A stretch of DNA of 9,334 nt from Phyllobacteriaceae bacterium. Its GTDB lineage: Bacteria > Pseudomonadota > Alphaproteobacteria > Rhizobiales > Rhizobiaceae. The notes beneath the pieces are model-generated. The model had not been told where the DNA came from. It saw only the letters and a program-made list of their open reading frames with translations, and ran no database searches. The stretch spans positions 1 to 9,334 of the forward strand of contig JAHEGF010000122.1 in the NCBI GenBank assembly GCA_024645155.1. The letters run 5' to 3'. The number at the start of each line of letters is the position of its first letter. Position 1 is the first letter of the stretch. This document shows positions 5,532 to 9,334 of this stretch, one piece after another. The position numbers and the translations under genes are program-made.

Positions 5532-6092
5532 ATGAACATGATCTCAGTGCCGATCAGGCCGGCTTTCGCAGCGGTTGCGCTCGCGGCGGCGGCGTTGATC
5601 CTGTTTCCGCTTCAGGCCAGCGCCGGCAATCCCGCTCAGTGCACCGCATATGCCAACTCCGCTGTTGCTCAGCAGGGCGCAAATATCGCCAATGGCTGCG
5701 GCTTTGTCGGACCGCGCTGGCAGGCCCAGTTTCAGGCCCATTTCCTGTGGTGTATCGCCGCTCCGTCTACCGCCAGCGATGCGGAACGCGCTGCACGCCA
5801 GAACATGCTGAACAGCTGCGCGGCAGGCGGAGGCGGCGGTGGTGGCGGTGTCGTCAAGTTCAACAATCCGGTATACAACGGCCTGCGGCTTGACTGGTGC
5901 CGGGTATGGGCTAACCAGTGCGGTGGCCCGGCTGCAACTGCCTACTGCCAGTGGAAAGGGTATTCCCACGCGGTAAGCTGGAGCAAAGCCAACAATATCG
6001 GTGTATCCCAGAGCACCAGGGTTATCTCTTCGGGCGCTGTGTGCAGCCAGGCAGCATGTGACGGTTTCAAATGGATCCGCTGCAGCAACTGA
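5532..6092 (+). CDS. Secreted two-domain cysteine-rich protein of unknown function
   Basis: A 186-residue exported protein. The signal peptide spans 1-31 (Arg9, long Ala/Leu core, cleavage after ASA). Domain 1 (about 32-98) has four cysteines (37, 56, 74, 96), a G-C-G-F-x-G-P-R-W motif and amphipathic helices; similar helical Cys domains occur in rhizobial secreted proteins. An uninterrupted run of eight glycines (99-106) links it to domain 2 (about 113-186), which has six cysteines (123, 130, 139, 171, 176, 184) and several Trp/Tyr residues, ending C-D-G-F-x-x-I-x-C. Ten cysteines in an even split suggest two disulfide-stabilised modules. The start ATG at 5532 has GGAGG seven bases upstream; the frame is open earlier, but the signal peptide fits this start. 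The FNR/FixK-type box at 5322 may control it. No named family was recognised. Confidence 0.75.
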   Translation: MNMISVPIRPAFAAVALAAAALILFPLQASAGNPAQCTAYANSAVAQQGANIANGCGFVGPRWQAQFQAHFLWCIAAPSTASDAERAARQNMLNSCAAGGGGGGGGVVKFNNPVYNGLRLDWCRVWANQCGGPAATAYCQWKGYSHAVSWSKANNIGVSQSTRVISSGAVCSQAACDGFKWIRCSN

Positions 6093-6129
6093 CACTATCG
6101 CCGGAAGGCTATTCAAGGCATTGACAAGC

Positions 6130-6465
6130 TCATCGGCTGCAATATGCGGCCGATGCCTCTTCACAGCCGCCTTCGCAGGTGACCTTGCCGTGAAGGTCTT
6201 TCATGGCAGCACCGCCTGCCAGCGCAGAGCAGATAATGTCGCCTGTAACCGTGCGCACACAGGCACCCTTGGAGCATAAAACGTCACCATGGCGGTTGCG
6301 CACCGCCGTTCCCTGTTCAAATCGCGAGCAAAAAACGGTGCCATAGAGGTCGCGAATACACGCGCCGCGCCCGCATACGACTTCGCCGTTCAGATCGCGC
6401 ATGCAGTCGGCATAGGCCGGACCAAGCAAACCCGCCATGATGATTCCGGACAGAAATGGTTTCAT
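6130..6465 (-). CDS. Secreted cysteine-repeat protein
   Basis: A 111-residue protein with a signal peptide (Lys2, core FLSGIIMAGLLG, cleavage after AYA at 19). The mature part is five degenerate copies of a short unit, consensus C-x-R-D-L-x-G-x-V-x-C-S-x-G-A. The unit glycines fall at 27, 42, 60, 75 and 93, a strict alternation of 15 and 18 residues, and each has a Cys four residues later (31, 46, 64, 79, 97). Further cysteines are at 21, 36, 69, 101 and 109, ten in all. This suggests a small disulfide-rich beta repeat. The start ATG at 6465 has AAGGTG five bases upstream; a GTG two codons earlier is less likely. It follows the rpoD-like mini-ORF by 34 bases and converges on the gene ending at 6092. 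No family name or function was recognised. Confidence 0.72.
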   Translation of the reverse strand: MKPFLSGIIMAGLLGPAYADCMRDLNGEVVCGRGACIRDLYGTVFCSRFEQGTAVRNRHGDVLCSKGACVRTVTGDIICSALAGGAAMKDLHGKVTCEGGCEEASAAYCSR

Positions 6466-6499
6466 GGCCACACCTTATACCATGTCCATATCCGTATCT

Positions 6500-6676
6500 T
6501 CACCGCGGCTGTTTAAACTGTTTGGAAATCTGCGACCCGAAACAGGCCCGGCAATGAGCCAGGGCGCCGTGTTCGGAGAACACAGGTGCCAACAAGGTTT
6601 CTCCGATCTGACGGATGCATTCGCTGTTGACCGAAAATTGCCGGCCGACTTCTTCCGGTTTGAGGTCGGTGTTCAT
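6500..6676 (-). CDS. 58-codon ORF derived from RpoD region 4 (fragment or mini-protein)
   Basis: The first 24 residues, plus the two codons just before the ATG, read as sigma-70 region 4: IGMNTD-x3-EEVG-x-QFSV-x2-E-x-IRQI. This matches the RpoD encoded at the right end of the window at 19 of 26 residues, and at about 77% of bases over 84 aligned positions. The match stops after IRQI; the remaining 34 residues (with Cys at H-C-R-A-C) are unrelated. In the recognition helix, T-R-E-R has become N-S-E-C, so normal -35 binding is unlikely. The ATG overlaps the TGA of the RidA-family gene as ATGA, without its own ribosome site. It may be an expressed coupled mini-protein or an untranslated relic of a partial rpoD duplication. 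I favour a relic, with real doubt. Confidence 0.4.
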   Translation of the reverse strand: MNTDLKPEEVGRQFSVNSECIRQIGETLLAPVFSEHGALAHCRACFGSQISKQFKQPR

Positions 6677-7044
6677 ACCGATGCGGTGACGACCATTTCG
6701 ATAACCGTTCCAGGCGTTGGCAATTCCAATACGGCAACACAGGCACGAACCGGAAAAGGTTCCGCGAAACAGCGCACGTAGACCTTGTCGACTGCGGGTT
6801 TGTGCTTCAGGGAAGTCAGGTAAATCTGAACTAGGGTCACATCCCCGAATTCAGCGCCGGTTGCTGCCAGCGTTGCTTTCAAATCATTGAAAACAACCTC
6901 GGCTTGCGCCGTAGCATCGCCATCCTCAATTGTACCGTCCGGCCGTATTGGCACATGCACGCTATGCAATATGCCATTTTCCACAATCGCCCACGCATGG
7001 GGAGCCGGTGGCTTCTTGTAGCCGGTCTCGATAATGCGGCGCAT
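6673..7044 (-). CDS. RidA (YjgF/YER057c/UK114) family protein
   Basis: A 123-residue protein of normal RidA length. Canonical RidA is a trimeric enamine/imine deaminase that clears reactive 2-aminoacrylate. The C-terminal half fits well: GDVTLVQIYLTSL, then PVRACVAVLELPTPGTVIEM, with the catalytic Arg (Arg100, E. coli Arg105) and the conserved Glu (Glu116, E. coli Glu120) present. The N-terminal S-G-Q-x-P substrate loop is replaced by H-S-V-H-V-P at 27-32, so it probably belongs to a RidA subfamily with a different substrate or no deaminase activity. The start ATG at 7044 has AAGGA eight bases upstream; a GTG ten codons earlier is disfavoured. It lies 103 bases after the membrane protein gene and overlaps the rpoD-like ORF by ATGA. 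Confidence 0.85.
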   Translation of the reverse strand: MRRIIETGYKKPPAPHAWAIVENGILHSVHVPIRPDGTIEDGDATAQAEVVFNDLKATLAATGAEFGDVTLVQIYLTSLKHKPAVDKVYVRCFAEPFPVRACVAVLELPTPGTVIEMVVTASV

Positions 7045-7147
7045 TGGTAACTTCCTTGCGTTGCCGGTATTCACGAAGATCGATGCCGAATATTACGATT
7101 TCCAACGGTGGCGAAATCCATGACCCATTCACCTTGGTATTCAGCAA

Positions 7148-7636
7148 TCATATCCGCCGGGTTTCCGGCGAGGAAACATCTCCCGCCTCCGAGGTTTCGA
7201 GAAATTCCCGAAAGTTCTTGCTAAATGCCAGCCTCTTGTCTTTCCACCAGATCTGCATTCCCGGGCAGTGATAGAACCACAGGATGTTTTCCCGGTGGGC
7301 AACCCAATAATCTTCCGAAACAAGTCCCGAGTGATATTGAAAAAACAGGTTCTCGAAGGTTCTGAACTGGCTTGTCCCGATTGCTGCAAACCGGAAGAAT
7401 TGGTCTTCGTCAAGTTTGTCCGGAGTTGCCAGGCCAAGACGGTAGATCCGGCTCAATTCCTCACTGGATGCGATGGTTGCCGCTGTTTCGGCGAGCGCGA
7501 TTGTCGTCAAATGGTGAGCCTGCGAGTGCATCGCCAGCGTGTTCCTGCGAACTTGGACTGCCAGGTAAACGACTGACAGCACAACGGCGATTGCAGCAAA
7601 CATACCTGATATGGCAGAAACCGCCGCCCAATCCAT
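7148..7636 (-). CDS. Membrane-anchored protein of unknown function
   Basis: A 162-residue protein with one N-terminal transmembrane helix (about 5-27: VSAISGMFAAIAVVLSVVYL), followed by Q-V-R-R-N-T, then a helical, largely soluble domain. The opening W-x-A-x-x-A-I-x-x-x-x-A-x-x-V-x-x-S-x-x-Y-L-A-x-Q-[IV]-R-x-N-T is familiar from many uncharacterised proteobacterial proteins, whose soluble parts share aromatic-rich segments such as the one here (QFRTFENLFFQYHSGL, then ENILWFYHCPGMQIWW). No catalytic motif is apparent. The start ATG at 7636 has AAGGG five bases upstream. The frame is open 19 codons further, but that start would fall on the predicted -10. It is the first gene after the rpoD terminator and may head a run with the RidA gene. 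Confidence 0.75.
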   Translation of the reverse strand: MDWAAVSAISGMFAAIAVVLSVVYLAVQVRRNTLAMHSQAHHLTTIALAETAATIASSEELSRIYRLGLATPDKLDEDQFFRFAAIGTSQFRTFENLFFQYHSGLVSEDYWVAHRENILWFYHCPGMQIWWKDKRLAFSKNFREFLETSEAGDVSSPETRRI

Positions 7637-7688
7637 GATGCCCTTCTCCGATCGCCTCCACGGGAATGTCTCGGTCTTACCGGCACAG

Positions 7689-7718
7689 ATCATAACCCAT
7701 CAGCGGGGTGTGTTCCAA
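7689..7718 (-). promoter_or_regulatory. Candidate promoter for the membrane-protein gene
   Basis: On the minus strand, TTGGAA (7718-7713, 4 of 6 to the -35 consensus), an 18-base spacer and TATGAT (7694-7689, 5 of 6) form a plausible housekeeping-sigma promoter. It predicts a transcript start near 7682 and a leader of about 46 bases before the ATG at 7636. It lies between the rpoD terminator and that gene, as expected for a new unit. Confidence 0.45.
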
Positions 7719-7777
7719 ATATCGATACCTTGTTGGCAAGCTGAACTGGTCTCCGCGCGGCAATATCCGTACGCAAA

Positions 7778-7803
7778 TGAAAACCCGGCATTGCGGCCGG
7801 GTT
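7778..7803 (-). terminator. Rho-independent terminator of rpoD
   Basis: On the minus strand, AACCCGGC and GCCGGGTT form an 8-bp stem around CGCAAT, running straight into TTTTCA. It lies 38 bases after the rpoD stop codon. It is the best-formed intrinsic terminator in the window. Confidence 0.8.
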
Positions 7804-7840
7804 CCATGTTCAGCGGATGTGGAAGCCGGGCAGCGTGCAC

Positions 7841-9334
7841 CTAGCTGTCTAAAAAACTCCGGAGCTTGCGTGAGCGGCTCGGATGTTTCAGCTTGCGCAG
7901 CGCCTTCGCTTCGATCTGGCGGATGCGTTCGCGCGTAACCGAAAACTGCTGACCGACCTCTTCCAAAGTGTGGTCGGTGTTCATGCCGATGCCGAAACGC
8001 ATGCGCAGCACGCGTTCCTCGCGCGGCGTCAATGACGCTAGTACGCGTGTCGTCGTTTCGCGCAAGTTGGCCTGGATTGCCGCGTCGATCGGCAGGATGG
8101 CGTTCTTGTCCTCAATGAAATCGCCGAGATGGGAATCTTCCTCGTCACCAACTGGCGTTTCAAGGCTGATCGGTTCCTTGGCAATCTTCAGCACCTTGCG
8201 CACTTTTTCGAGTGGCATGGCAAGTTTTTCCGACAGTTCTTCGGGCGTCGGCTCACGGCCGATCTCGTGCAGCATCTGGCGCGAAGTACGCACGATCTTG
8301 TTGATCGTTTCAATCATGTGCACGGGAATGCGGATGGTGCGTGCCTGGTCGGCAATCGACCGGGTGATGGCCTGCCTGATCCACCAGGTCGCATAGGTCG
8401 AGAACTTGTAGCCGCGGCGGTATTCGAACTTGTCGACTGCCTTCATCAGGCCAATATTGCCTTCCTGGATCAGATCGAGGAATTGCAAACCGCGATTGGT
8501 GTATTTCTTTGCAATCGAGATGACCAGCCGCAGGTTGGCCTCGACCATTTCCTTCTTGGCGATGGCGGCTTCGCGCTCTCCCTTTTGCACCTGGTTGACG
8601 ATGCGCCTGAATTCAGAGACGGAAATACCTGTTTCAGTCGCAAGGTTCTGGATTTCGGTGCGGATTTCCTTGATATGCACCTTCTCGTTCTTGTTGAAGT
8701 CCTTCCAGCCCTTGGCCGAAAGGTTGGCAATGCGGCGAATCCAGTTCGGATCAAGCTCCGAGCCGGAATATTCTTCGAGAAAATTCTCGCGCTTGACGCC
8801 ATAAGATTCGGCAAGGCGCAGCAGCCGGCCTTCATTTTGCACCAGCCGCTTGTTGATGTCGTAAAGCTGTTCGACCAGCGCTTCGATACGCGCCTGGTTG
8901 AGGGAGAGCGACTTGACCGTGGTGACGACCTCTTCCTTCAGCTTCCTGTAGCGGCGCTCCTGACTGGGCGACAGGGTCTTGTTGCCGAGTTTCAGTTCGA
9001 CGTCCTGGTCCTGGAGGCGGCGGAGCTTCTTGTAGAGATCGGCGATGGTATCGAAGGTCTCGACGACGCCCGGCTTGAGCTCGGCCTCCATGGCCGCCAG
9101 CGACAGAGCGTTCTCGTAATCGTCGTCGTCGTCCTCTTCCTGCTGCTGCCGTTTCTGACGGTCCTCGTCGCTTTCGCCGGCGATGTCATCGCCAGGTGCG
9201 GTCGGCGGTGCGTCGGCCGTTGGGGTCTCCGCTGCCGGTGCTTCGGCAGACGGTGATGCCTCGGCGGCCGGGGCCGCAGCCGCGGCCGCTGCAGCGCGCA
9301 TGGCGCCGTTGCTGTACTGGGCCCCGGCATGGGG
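7841..9334 (-). CDS. rpoD: RNA polymerase primary sigma factor RpoD (5' end outside window)
   Basis: The last 497 codons of the housekeeping sigma-70 are present; the start, region 1.1 and region 1.2 lie beyond the right edge, and the frame is open through base 9334. The visible part begins with an Ala/Pro/Glu-rich, then Asp-rich, low-complexity segment (about 9120-9300) within the non-conserved region. It continues with the alphaproteobacterial NCR (SLAAMEAELKPGV, LYKKLRRLQDQD). Region 2 is at about 8324-8520 (NLRLVISIAKKYTNRGLQFLDLIQEG; RGYKFSTYATWWIRQAITRSIADQ, the -10 recognition helix), followed by region 3 (GREPTPEELSEKL, ISLETPVGDEEDS). Region 4.2 is at about 7889-7969 (TLEEVGQQFSVTRERIRQIEAKALRKL), with intact -35 contacts. 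The ending RSRKLRSFLDS is typical of Rhizobiales. Identification is certain. Confidence 0.97.
   Translation of the reverse strand, partial: PHAGAQYSNGAMRAAAAAAAAPAAEASPSAEAPAAETPTADAPPTAPGDDIAGESDEDRQKRQQQEEDDDDDYENALSLAAMEAELKPGVVETFDTIADLYKKLRRLQDQDVELKLGNKTLSPSQERRYRKLKEEVVTTVKSLSLNQARIEALVEQLYDINKRLVQNEGRLLRLAESYGVKRENFLEEYSGSELDPNWIRRIANLSAKGWKDFNKNEKVHIKEIRTEIQNLATETGISVSEFRRIVNQVQKGEREAAIAKKEMVEANLRLVISIAKKYTNRGLQFLDLIQEGNIGLMKAVDKFEYRRGYKFSTYATWWIRQAITRSIADQARTIRIPVHMIETINKIVRTSRQMLHEIGREPTPEELSEKLAMPLEKVRKVLKIAKEPISLETPVGDEEDSHLGDFIEDKNAILPIDAAIQANLRETTTRVLASLTPREERVLRMRFGIGMNTDHTLEEVGQQFSVTRERIRQIEAKALRKLKHPSRSRKLRSFLDS

Noticed and set aside
5544..6164. A 206-codon open frame on the minus strand
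   Set aside because: It mirrors the secreted cysteine-rich gene, which has a signal peptide, ordered cysteines and a strong ribosome site; the mirror has none of these.
7044..7271. A 75-codon plus-strand frame beginning in the ridA/membrane-protein spacer
   Set aside because: There is no ribosome site, and most of it is antisense to the membrane-protein gene. The spacer itself (7045-7147) shows nothing else.
6590..7998. Integration site or mobile element bounded by the two rpoD-like segments
   Set aside because: The two segments are direct repeats of about 90 bases, as target duplications can be, but at about 77% identity they are too divergent for that. No integrase, transposase or terminal inverted repeats lie between them.
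8129..9256. A 375-codon open frame on the plus strand
   Set aside because: It lies entirely antisense to rpoD and has low-complexity, motif-free content.

Overview
The window looks like chromosome of an alphaproteobacterium, probably of the Rhizobiales/Hyphomicrobiales. The main evidence is the 3' part of an alphaproteobacterial-type housekeeping sigma factor gene (rpoD) at the right end, a class III adenylate cyclase of the cyclase/TolB-like/TPR architecture typical of that order, moderate-to-high GC, and strong Shine-Dalgarno sequences. There is no tRNA, rRNA, CRISPR array, transposase or phage gene. Most of the content is small exported proteins of unknown function set among a few recognisable housekeeping or regulatory genes.

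Layout, left to right. (1) 1-753: a truncated membrane-protein gene (minus) and a Spy/CpxP-like LTxxQ periplasmic protein (plus) diverge from a short spacer holding two almost identical 19-bp palindromes that overlap the likely promoters. A hairpin at 730-753 closes this unit. (2) 813-2435, minus: four tightly packed genes for small exported proteins (lipoprotein, 82-aa secreted, 119-aa secreted, lipoprotein). None was recognised, and the first has no convincing start codon. (3) 2589-4781, minus: an adenylate/guanylate cyclase followed 12 bases later by yjbQ. (4) 4867-6092, plus: a TraR/DksA-family zinc-finger gene, then a two-domain cysteine-rich secreted protein. A perfect TTGAT-N4-ATCAA (FNR/FixK-type) box lies between them, at class II spacing from a possible -10. 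A one-mismatch version of the box lies upstream of the DksA-like gene. (5) 6130-7803, minus: a secreted cysteine-repeat protein, a 58-codon ORF that is clearly a fragment of rpoD region 4, a RidA-family protein, and a membrane-anchored protein of unknown function, ending at the terminator of rpoD. (6) 7841-9334, minus: rpoD, cut by the window edge.

How the parts may work together is inference. The cyclase, the DksA-like protein, RpoD and the FNR/FixK-type boxes are all global-regulation components, but only adjacency links them here. The observations most worth following are the rpoD-derived mini-ORF joined to ridA by an ATGA overlap, the tandem palindromic operator, the anaerobox with a long leader before the cysteine-rich secreted gene, and the four-gene exported cluster.
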